From the NCBI GenBank assembly GCA_017517985.1, contig JAFWWX010000445.1, positions 1 to 8,562 of the forward strand: a DNA stretch of 8,562 nucleotides, read 5' to 3'. Below the pieces are notes generated by a model. It searched no databases. It was not told where the DNA came from and worked only from the letters and a program-made list of their open reading frames with translations. Both the position numbers and the translations under genes were made by a program. This DNA is from Clostridia bacterium (GTDB lineage: Bacteria; Bacillota_A; Clostridia; Oscillospirales; CAG-382). This document shows, in pieces, positions 1 through 5,442 of this stretch. How positions within the stretch are numbered: position 1 is the stretch's first letter; every line of letters starts with the position of its first letter.

Positions 1-1323
1 GTAGGTGCTTCTCGTGTACGTGATATGTTTAAACAAGCTAAACATAATGCACCATGTTTAATATTTATTGATGAAATTGATGCGGTTGGTCGTCACAGAG
101 GTGCAGGTCTCGGAGGCGGACATGACGAAAGAGAACAGACTCTCAATCAGCTCCTTGTTGAAATGGACGGTTTTGGAAATAATGACGGTGTTATCGTTAT
201 TGCAGCCACAAACAGACCTGATATTCTTGACCCGGCACTTCTTCGTCCCGGTCGTTTTGACAGACAGGTAACAGTTAATTATCCTGATGTAAAAGGACGC
301 GAAGAAATACTCAAGGTTCACGCAAAGGGCAAGCTCTTTGAAGAACATGTTGACTTCAGAATTATTGCTCAGTCAACAGCAGGCTTTACCGGTGCTGATC
401 TTGAAAATCTCCTTAACGAGGCGGCTCTATTAACTGCAAGAAAGAATAAGAAATATATCGGTATGGATGAAATTGAAGAAGCTACAATCAAGGTTATTGT
501 AGGTCCTGCAAAGAAGTCAAAGGTTATCAGCGACTACGACAAGCGAATTACTGCTATTCACGAGGCAGGACATGCTGTTGTATCCTATTTCCTTGAACAC
601 CACGACCCCGTACATCAGATTTCAATTATCCCTGCAGGCGCAGCAGCCGGTTATACACTTTATGTTCCCAAAGAAGACAAAATGCATCTTTCCAAGAGAG
701 AGATGGAGGACAATCTTGTAAGTCTGCTTGGCGGTCGTGTTGCAGAAAAAGTTATGCTTGACGATATCTGCACCGGTGCATCAAATGACATCCAGAGGGC
801 TACAGATATTGCAAGAAAGATGGTTACAACCTACGGTATGAGCGAAAAGCTCGGCCCTGTTGTTTACGGAAGCGGACACGAGGAGGTATTCCTCGGACGC
901 GACTTCAACAGTACTCCCAACTACTCGGAAAAGGTTGCATCTGTTATTGATGAGGAAATCAGAAGAATCATTGATGAGGCATATAACAGGGCTACTGACA
1001 GCATTTCTGCAAATAAGGAAAAGGTTGAGAGAATTGCAGATTTCCTTATAAAGAACGAAACAATGACTGAAGAACAGTTTATGGCTGTAATGTCAGGGGA
1101 CCCGACAGACGAGGAGCTTGTTGAGATAGCAGAGGAAAAGCGCAGAAAGAGCCGAGAAGCTACCGAGAATGCCGCAAAGAAAACTTTCAGAGTTGCTGAA
1201 AAAGTGCCTGAAAGCGTTGAACAGATTATCCCGGAAGATACAGAAGCATCAGAGGATAATGAAACCAACAGCATTGACGGCGACAACAACAGCAGCAACG
1301 ACGAAAACAACGATATACTTTAA
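1..1323 (+). CDS. ftsH: ATP-dependent zinc metalloprotease FtsH (C-terminal part, 5' end outside window)
   Basis: Membrane-anchored AAA+ protease that unfolds and degrades misfolded membrane proteins and short-lived regulators. The frame is open from base 1 and reads V-G-A-S-R-V-R-D before the first ATG at 25, matching the segment after Walker A, so 25 is an internal Met and the gene is cut by the edge. 440 residues are visible; the membrane helices and Walker A are missing. Seen here: Walker B ([10 protein letters not shown] codons at 70-75), the second region of homology with TNRPD and RPGRFDR, the zinc motif HEAGH at 559-573, and the third zinc ligand Asp in SNDIQRA at 787-789. All catalytic residues in the visible part are intact. 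After the protease domain comes an acidic Ser/Asn/Asp-rich tail (about 1198-1320) that is probably disordered. A strong terminator follows 9 bases after the stop. Family assignment is essentially certain. Confidence 0.98.
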   Translation, partial: VGASRVRDMFKQAKHNAPCLIFIDEIDAVGRHRGAGLGGGHDEREQTLNQLLVEMDGFGNNDGVIVIAATNRPDILDPALLRPGRFDRQVTVNYPDVKGREEILKVHAKGKLFEEHVDFRIIAQSTAGFTGADLENLLNEAALLTARKNKKYIGMDEIEEATIKVIVGPAKKSKVISDYDKRITAIHEAGHAVVSYFLEHHDPVHQISIIPAGAAAGYTLYVPKEDKMHLSKREMEDNLVSLLGGRVAEKVMLDDICTGASNDIQRATDIARKMVTTYGMSEKLGPVVYGSGHEEVFLGRDFNSTPNYSEKVASVIDEEIRRIIDEAYNRATDSISANKEKVERIADFLIKNETMTEEQFMAVMSGDPTDEELVEIAEEKRRKSREATENAAKKTFRVAEKVPESVEQIIPEDTEASEDNETNSIDGDNNSSNDENNDIL

Positions 1324-1332
1324 AAATACCGC

Positions 1333-1369
1333 AGGCAGCCTCACACTTACGGTTGGAGGCTGCCTTTTT
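1333..1369 (+). terminator. Rho-independent terminator after ftsH
   Basis: A perfect 10-bp stem, 1333-1342 (AGGCAGCCTC) with 1356-1365 (GAGGCTGCCT), encloses a 13-base loop and runs into five T's (1365-1369). It starts 9 bases after the ftsH stop. Only 30 bases separate its end from the kinase ATG. Confidence 0.9.
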
Positions 1370-1399
1370 AAATTGCAGATTCAAAAGGGGTGACTAAAT

Positions 1400-2257
1400 A
1401 TGAATCTAAGGCTTTTGGAAAATGACATTGTACCGAAAAAGGTTTGTGCAATACACGACCTTTCCTGTATCGGCAGGTGTGCCCTGACGGTTATAATGCC
1501 AATACTTTCACAGCTTGGAATACAGGTTATTCCCCTACCAACAGCGATTTTGTCAAGCCATACCGGCGGATATTGTGACTTTTCTTTTCTGGAGCTTACC
1601 GATGAAATGAAAAAGATAACAACGCACTGGCAGACGCTTGACACAAAATTTGACTGCGTTTATTCCGGTTTTCTTGGTGACGAAAAGCAGATTGAATTTG
1701 TACTTGAATTTGCAAAATATTGCCGTAAAAAGAATGGCACTCTTTTCCTTGCGGACCCTGTTATGGGTGACGACGGTATCAAATACCAGACCTATACTGA
1801 CGAAATGTGCGCCCTTACTTCGGATATTGCCAAAAATGCTGATGTTATAACCCCGAATCTTACAGAGGCGTGTATTCTGATGAATACCCCCTACCGTGAG
1901 AATTTCACAAAGTATGAAATAAAGGATATGCTCTGCGAGCTTTCAAACGGAGGAAATACAAGTGTTGTTATTACGGGTGTAGCAGATGGTGAGGATGCTA
2001 TCGGTGCAAGATATTTTGACAGAGAAACAGGTGCCTTCGGCAATCACAGCACACAAAAAATTGGTGTTTCCTACCCCGGCACCGGAGACGCCTTTTCATC
2101 GGTAGTACTTGGCGCACTGCTTCGGGGAAGAAGCCTTGCTGAAGCTGTTTACTCGGCAGTATCCTATATTTACTCCGCCGTAAATCTTACATACCGTATG
2201 GGAACTCCCATAAGAGAAGGTATTCTTCTTGAGTCCATTAAAATACAGGATATTTGA
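1400..2257 (+). CDS. pdxK: Pyridoxal/pyridoxamine kinase (PfkB/ribokinase superfamily)
   Basis: Predicted cytosolic kinase that uses ATP to phosphorylate pyridoxal, pyridoxamine or pyridoxine in vitamin B6 salvage. The 285 residues match the usual length of the family. Residues 17-30 (AIHDLSCIGRCALT) and 45-58 (PLPTAILSSHTGGY) follow the pattern of Clostridia pyridoxamine kinases. DPVMGDDG lies at 119-126, and PNLTEA in the middle is typical of PdxK/PdxY/ThiD-like enzymes. GTGD at 227-230 supplies the anion hole and the catalytic Asp230. The ATG at 1400 is supported by AGGGGTGA at 1386-1393, 6 bases upstream. An ECF S-subunit gene lies 174 bases downstream, consistent with vitamin uptake and trapping. 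Specificity for B6 rather than hydroxymethylpyrimidine (ThiD role) is inferred from overall resemblance; both reactions occur in this superfamily. The symbol could equally be pdxY. Confidence 0.88.
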   Translation: MNLRLLENDIVPKKVCAIHDLSCIGRCALTVIMPILSQLGIQVIPLPTAILSSHTGGYCDFSFLELTDEMKKITTHWQTLDTKFDCVYSGFLGDEKQIEFVLEFAKYCRKKNGTLFLADPVMGDDGIKYQTYTDEMCALTSDIAKNADVITPNLTEACILMNTPYRENFTKYEIKDMLCELSNGGNTSVVITGVADGEDAIGARYFDRETGAFGNHSTQKIGVSYPGTGDAFSSVVLGALLRGRSLAEAVYSAVSYIYSAVNLTYRMGTPIREGILLESIKIQDI

Positions 2258-2282
2258 TTATAATATTACATAGTATATTTTA

Positions 2283-2314
2283 AATGCCGGAAGCGAATAC
2301 TTTCGGCATTTTTT
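2283..2314 (+). terminator. Rho-independent terminator after the kinase gene
   Basis: An 11-bp stem, 2283-2293 (AATGCCGGAAG) with 2300-2310 (CTTTCGGCATT), has one G-U pair and a 6-base loop. It ends in a run of six T's (2309-2314). It lies 25 bases past the kinase stop and separates it from the promoter of the next gene. Confidence 0.85.
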
Positions 2315-2360
2315 CTATAATATCAATATAACATTTTTATAAATATATATAAGTTAAATA

Positions 2361-2389
2361 TTGACATAAAAACATAAAAGTACTATAAT
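2361..2389 (+). promoter_or_regulatory. Consensus sigma-A promoter for the ECF S-subunit gene
   Basis: TTGACA at 2361-2366 and TATAAT at 2384-2389 are both perfect consensus hexamers with the optimal 17-base spacer. The 45 bases before the -35 box are almost pure A/T and could act as an UP element. Transcription would start near 2396, leaving a leader of about 36 bases, too short for a riboswitch. Confidence 0.88.
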
Positions 2390-2431
2390 TATTCTAATTT
2401 ATTAACTGTTACATCGGAAAGAAGGATTTTT

Positions 2432-2953
2432 ATGAAAACTTATAAAAACTATGTCTTTGCGGCAATGTTTGCTTCTTTAATACTTATGGGTACTATGTTC
2501 TTTAAAGTCCCCTCGGTAAACGGATATGTACATATCGGTGACTCTTTTATATATCTTGCAAGTGCATTTCTTCCTATGCCCTTTTCAATTCTTGCAGCAG
2601 GTATCGGCGCAGGACTTGCAGATGTTCTTCTGGGATATGTAACTTACTTCCCTTTTACCTTTATAGTAAAAGGTATAATGGCTCTGTGCTTTTCTTCTAA
2701 GGGGGAAATGTTTCTCAATATAAGAAATGCTGTTGCAATTGCAGCTGCAGGAGCAGTAAATGTTATCGGCTACTACTTTACCGAGGTTATTATGTATCCT
2801 CAGGAAGGTGGAATTACGGCAACACTCATTTATGCTTTACAGACAATTCCCGGAAATCTTGTTCAGTCAGTAACTGCAAGCGTAATATTTGTATTTACCG
2901 CCCTTGCTTTTGACAGAATGAATCTCAAGAACACTCTTGACAAAATTAAATAA
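2432..2953 (+). CDS. ECF transporter S component (vitamin-type substrate-binding membrane subunit)
   Basis: Predicted membrane-embedded substrate-capture subunit of an energy-coupling-factor importer; it would dock on a shared EcfA-EcfA'-EcfT module to import a vitamin or precursor. The 173 residues are nearly all hydrophobic, with about five to six membrane segments (near 8-24, 36-50, 52-72, 76-92, 98-118 and 135-162). The N-terminal half carries VHIGDSFIYL (33-42), then an Ala/Gly-rich GIGAGLADVLLGY stretch, the usual pattern of the ECF riboflavin/HMP-type S-component family. No ATPase or EcfT gene is nearby, so it probably shares a module encoded elsewhere (group II ECF). The start at 2432 has AGAAGGA at 2420-2426, 5 bases upstream. 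The neighbouring kinase suggests a B6 vitamer (PdxU-like) or hydroxymethylpyrimidine as ligand; this is inference, since S components cannot be assigned from fold alone. Confidence 0.85.
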   Translation: MKTYKNYVFAAMFASLILMGTMFFKVPSVNGYVHIGDSFIYLASAFLPMPFSILAAGIGAGLADVLLGYVTYFPFTFIVKGIMALCFSSKGEMFLNIRNAVAIAAAGAVNVIGYYFTEVIMYPQEGGITATLIYALQTIPGNLVQSVTASVIFVFTALAFDRMNLKNTLDKIK

Positions 2954-2992
2954 CAGAAATAAATTTCCATCAGAAACGAAAAAATAAAAATG

Positions 2993-3028
2993 TCTGCCAT
3001 ATACTATAACAATATGGCAGATTTTTTT
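2993..3028 (+). terminator. Rho-independent terminator after the S-subunit gene, abutting the next ribosome binding site
   Basis: A perfect 10-bp stem, 2993-3002 (TCTGCCATAT) with 3012-3021 (ATATGGCAGA), has a 9-base loop and is followed by seven T's (3022-3028). The next base begins the GGAGG of the flavin reductase gene, so the terminator and that gene's translation signal touch. It may act as an attenuator as well as an end signal. Confidence 0.88.
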
Positions 3029-3033
3029 GGAGG
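3029..3033 (+). promoter_or_regulatory. Shine-Dalgarno GGAGG that fixes the start of the flavin reductase gene
   Basis: GGAGG lies 5 bases before the ATG at 3039. An in-frame TTG at 3027 overlaps the T-tract and this motif, so it has no ribosome binding site of its own and is not the start. Confidence 0.85.
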
Positions 3034-3038
3034 TAAAT

Positions 3039-3545
3039 ATGAACTACGAACTTTTTGACATCTCAAAATCCAATGAAAATTTCTTTTCTAAAATAGGAAA
3101 TGAATGGGCTATTCTTTCCGCTTCAAAGGACGGCAAATGCAACGGAATGACTGTAAGCTGGGGCGGTGTGGGCGTTCTTTGGGGAAAAAATGTATTTTTC
3201 TGCTTTGTAAGACCCCAGAGATTTACAAAGGGCTTTTGCGACGCGTCTGACACTATTACCCTCTCCTTTTTTGATGATGAGAAAAAAGATGCTCTCAAAA
3301 TTTGTGGAAGTAAAAGTGGCAGGGATTGCGACAAGTTTGCCCTTGCAGGACTTACTCCCATTATTGGTGAATATGGTGAAGTTGACTTTGAGGAAAGTAG
3401 AATGACGCTTGTGGGCAGGAAGCTATTTACTCAGGAGCTTTCTGAGAATAGCTTTATTGACAAGTCCATCGTAGACTCCTGCTATCCCGGAAAGGACTAT
3501 CACACAATGTATGTTTGTGAGATTCTTCAGGCTAGAAGAAAATAA
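3039..3545 (+). CDS. Flavin reductase family protein (FMN-binding split barrel)
   Basis: 168-residue cytosolic protein of the flavin reductase-like domain family; such proteins bind FMN and often reduce free flavin or pass electrons to partners. Residues 34-49 (CNGMTVSWGGVGVLWG) and 52-63 (VFFCFVRPQRFT) match the flavin-binding strands and the conserved Arg-Pro-x-Arg-(Phe/Tyr)-Thr turn. TLVGRKLFTQEL and DYHTMYVCEI (153-162) close the barrel. There is no extra NAD-binding or rubredoxin domain, so it is the single-domain form common in Clostridia. The start at 3039 was chosen over the upstream TTG at 3027 because GGAGG precedes it by 5 bases. No promoter fits between the preceding terminator and this gene, so expression needs read-through or a start site upstream of the hairpin. 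Physiological substrate unknown. Confidence 0.88.
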   Translation: MNYELFDISKSNENFFSKIGNEWAILSASKDGKCNGMTVSWGGVGVLWGKNVFFCFVRPQRFTKGFCDASDTITLSFFDDEKKDALKICGSKSGRDCDKFALAGLTPIIGEYGEVDFEESRMTLVGRKLFTQELSENSFIDKSIVDSCYPGKDYHTMYVCEILQARRK

Positions 3546-3636
3546 AGTATTTTATGTGCCTTTCATCACAATTTCCGCAAATTCTTACACGAATCGAAAC
3601 AATTAATAAATCAGTAACAAATAAAGCTCCGTTATG

Positions 3637-3645
3637 TGATAGAAT
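3637..3645 (+). promoter_or_regulatory. Possible extended -10 promoter for the membrane protein/lipoprotein pair
   Basis: TGATAGAAT is an extended -10 element (TG-N-TAGAAT, one mismatch to TATAAT) in the 150-base gap before the membrane-protein gene. There is no convincing -35 box; the bases 17 upstream (3617-3622, ACAAAT) match poorly. Transcription would start near 3652. No terminator is evident after the flavin reductase gene, so read-through from there is also possible. Confidence 0.42.
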
Positions 3646-3695
3646 ATAGTTTGTAAAAACAATGAAATGCCATAGACTCGGAAAGGACAAAAAAT

Positions 3696-4751
3696 ATGAT
3701 GAAAAGACTAAAAGATGTCGTCACGACACCGACCGTTTGCTTTTTTGCTGCGGGATTTCTCTGCTTTCTCTCAACCTACCTTTCTGAACTGACACTCGGT
3801 GCTGTTGCGACAATTCCGTTTATTCTTTTTTTGCCGGGTATCGCGTATCTTATATACCGCAACCACCGTCACATAGCAGGACTGTGTGCTTTATCTGCTT
3901 TCATTTTTAAGTTTGTATTTTCAAACGACCTTAAAGAGATATTTCTCTTTACCCTGTTCTGTACACTTCTTGCTACTGTTTCTGTATTTACCTGTAAATA
4001 TATTTATGAACTTATCACAAAGCAAAAGAATACAAAGACACCACACTTTATTTCTCCGGTTTTGTTTGTTGTATCACTTATAATTTATCTTCTGATTTAC
4101 GGAACTATTTTCGGAAATCTTTCGTCTAAAACATTAAATGAAGATTATCTTGAAAAAACCTATCCGGAAGAAGAATTTCTTGTCGGAAGTACTTATTACA
4201 GTGTCAAAGACGGTCGTTATGTAACAGAATTTGGGTTTACCGCCAGAGAACGCTATATAGCTGTGGTAAGTGCCGAAAAAGACAACAAAGCAGCTATTGA
4301 TGGCTACAGAGACTATTCGAGTCACGAAATTCTAAGTGTCGGTCTTGAGAAACTGCGTACAGCTCTTTCAAGCTTTAAATACGAAAACAAAGATTTTGCA
4401 ATAAGATATAACAAAGTCGAAACGGATGACAGGCTTACCGCAAAAAACACATTTTCCGAATATGCAGACAAAACAAGCTACGAGATAGCACTATACTATC
4501 AATTTGAAAGCAAAAATGAGTTTGAGAAGATGTGCCGTGACTATATGGAACATATCCAACACTATGACAGTATAATGTACGATAAAATTATATTTTATGG
4601 CTTTGACAGTAGCGACAGCGATGACTTTGCATACAGGTCAGTATGCAGCTTTGGTTCTGATAAACTAAAGACAGAAAGCTTTAATTCCGACGATTATTCA
4701 AGATATTTCAGTGAAAAAGACACCCATAAGTATTGGGACCTTCTTGGCTGA
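3696..4751 (+). CDS. Uncharacterised membrane protein, five N-terminal helices and a soluble C-terminal domain
   Basis: I do not recognise a named family. The 351-residue protein has five hydrophobic segments (about 13-29, 35-54, 60-76, 82-107 and 118-140). Positive residues sit at the N-terminus (MMKRLK), between helices 2 and 3 (YRNHRH) and after helix 4 (KQKNTK), which predicts N-in topology and places the C-terminal domain (141-351) outside the membrane. That domain is rich in Tyr, Asp, Glu and Lys. Its first part (DYLEKTYPEEEF, then STYYSVKDGRYVTEFG) loosely resembles small secreted Bacillota domains such as YfjL/DUF3139-like proteins, a weak resemblance only. The start at 3696 (two ATGs in a row) has AAAGGA at 3682-3687, 8 bases upstream. 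The stop shares a base with an ATG (TGATG), and the lipoprotein gene follows 29 bases later, so the two are probably co-transcribed. Confidence 0.8.
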   Translation: MMKRLKDVVTTPTVCFFAAGFLCFLSTYLSELTLGAVATIPFILFLPGIAYLIYRNHRHIAGLCALSAFIFKFVFSNDLKEIFLFTLFCTLLATVSVFTCKYIYELITKQKNTKTPHFISPVLFVVSLIIYLLIYGTIFGNLSSKTLNEDYLEKTYPEEEFLVGSTYYSVKDGRYVTEFGFTARERYIAVVSAEKDNKAAIDGYRDYSSHEILSVGLEKLRTALSSFKYENKDFAIRYNKVETDDRLTAKNTFSEYADKTSYEIALYYQFESKNEFEKMCRDYMEHIQHYDSIMYDKIIFYGFDSSDSDDFAYRSVCSFGSDKLKTESFNSDDYSRYFSEKDTHKYWDLLG

Positions 4752-4764
4752 TGCAAAATAATGA

Positions 4765-4769
4765 AAGGA
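4765..4769 (+). promoter_or_regulatory. Ribosome binding site deciding the lipoprotein start
   Basis: AAGGA lies 11 bases before the ATG at 4781. The in-frame ATG at 4751 and TTG at 4733 have no such motif and would add residues in front of a well-formed signal peptide, so 4781 is preferred. Confidence 0.6.
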
Positions 4770-4780
4770 CTTTAACCAAA

Positions 4781-5344
4781 ATGAAAGCATTTTATTTTTC
4801 AAAAAGACTTCTGATATTCTCTGCCGCAATTCTTATTCTCACATTCGGAATTTATTCTTGTAAGGATAACAAAAAGAATACCGACAATAATTCGCCTGCC
4901 ATTCAGCAGAACAAGAACGACAATGTCGACAAAAACAATTCCTTGGACAATAATTCGTCTGCTATTCAGCAGAACAAGAACGACAATCTGGAAGAAGAAA
5001 TCATTATAAATGAAAATTATGCGGATTCCGAAATTTATACCTTCACCGGAACGATTGATGAATTTTACGAAGACGGAAGTATTCTTGTTTACTCTCCGGA
5101 TTTTGGTATAGAATTTGACTATAAGGTTATTGTCGAATTTGATGAAAATACCGTTGTTGACAATTTTGAGCTGAAAGAAAACCAGCATATAAAATTTGAT
5201 GTTTACTCTCTTGTTAAAAAGGGCAAGCCTTTGACAGTTGTAGCATCAAAGCTTACACTTCTTAATGAGGTTTCAACACAGCGTGAAGATGAAGCAAAAA
5301 GAATAGCAGCTCTTAAAGAAAAGGCTGATGCTCTCTCAAAGTAA
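4781..5344 (+). CDS. Putative lipoprotein with a tandem 21-residue duplication and a beta-rich C-terminal domain
   Basis: Unrecognised 187-residue secreted protein. Residues 1-26 form a lipoprotein signal peptide (MKAFYFSKR, a hydrophobic core, then the lipobox IYSC with the lipid-bearing Cys27). Next comes an Asn/Asp/Lys/Gln-rich linker in which the 14-residue unit DNNS(P/S)AIQQNKNDN occurs at 35-48 and again at 56-69, a 21-residue period. Residues about 83-163 alternate hydrophobic and polar residues (YTFTGTIDEFYEDGSILVYS and onward), as in a small OB-like beta barrel; this fold call is inference. A charged helix (164-187) ends the protein. The start was set at 4781 by the signal peptide and the AAGGA before it. 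It follows the membrane protein by 29 bases, and both products would place soluble domains outside the cell membrane, so they may act together. A strong terminator follows 6 bases after the stop. Confidence 0.78.
   Translation: MKAFYFSKRLLIFSAAILILTFGIYSCKDNKKNTDNNSPAIQQNKNDNVDKNNSLDNNSSAIQQNKNDNLEEEIIINENYADSEIYTFTGTIDEFYEDGSILVYSPDFGIEFDYKVIVEFDENTVVDNFELKENQHIKFDVYSLVKKGKPLTVVASKLTLLNEVSTQREDEAKRIAALKEKADALSK
4883..4987 (+). repeat. Imperfect tandem repeat, 42-base units at 63-base period, inside the lipoprotein gene
   Basis: The unit at 4883-4924 recurs at 4946-4987 with only two differences in 42 bases: CCT/TCT (Pro/Ser) and GCC/GCT (silent). The 63-base period keeps the reading frame. 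Weaker similarity extends upstream of each unit with a 3-base gap, so the original duplication was probably longer than the well-kept core. Confidence 0.92.
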
Positions 5345-5350
5345 AACTTC

Positions 5351-5384
5351 AGGATGATTCGGTGGTTTCCGAATCATCCTTTTT
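5351..5384 (+). terminator. Rho-independent terminator after the lipoprotein gene
   Basis: A perfect 12-bp stem, 5351-5362 (AGGATGATTCGG) with 5369-5380 (CCGAATCATCCT), has a 6-base loop and five T's (5380-5384). It begins 6 bases past the lipoprotein stop. Read on the other strand it lacks a T-tract, so it serves the + strand genes. Confidence 0.92.
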
Positions 5385-5391
5385 ATAACAT

Positions 5392-5422
5392 AAAGGCTGC
5401 TCCGTTTTTGGAACAGCCTTTT
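5392..5422. terminator. Second hairpin between convergent operons, possibly bidirectional
   Basis: An 11-bp stem with one C-A mismatch joins 5392-5403 and 5410-5421 around the loop GTTTTT. It ends in TTTT on the + strand and TTT on the - strand. It lies 21 bases beyond the stop of the TRAP permease and is the only hairpin placed to end that operon. The short T-tracts make either direction weaker than the neighbouring terminator. Confidence 0.6.
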
Positions 5423-5442
5423 ATTAATATATGTTTCAACTA

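Noticed and set aside
58..348. A 96-codon open frame on the - strand opposite the FtsH AAA domain
   Set aside because: It overlaps the highly conserved Walker B and SRH coding region entirely and has no recognisable domain.
921..1310. A 129-codon open frame on the - strand opposite ftsH, rich in Ser and Leu
   Set aside because: It is antisense to the conserved ftsH coding sequence, and its composition is the complement of the Glu/Asp/Asn-rich tail. It resembles no protein family I know.
2258..2431. A TPP, FMN or other riboswitch upstream of the S-subunit gene
   Set aside because: The space after the kinase terminator is about 117 bases, mostly A/T, and the promoter at 2361-2389 leaves a leader of only about 36 bases. 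No conserved riboswitch core is visible.
3027..3041. A TTG start at 3027 that would lengthen the flavin reductase by four residues
   Set aside because: The TTG lies in the terminator T-tract and overlaps GGAGG, which is well spaced for the ATG at 3039.
4733..4783. Earlier starts for the lipoprotein (TTG at 4733, ATG at 4751 overlapping the upstream stop)
   Set aside because: They add residues ahead of an otherwise well-formed lipoprotein signal peptide and lack a ribosome binding site. Coupled initiation at 4751 stays possible but is less likely.
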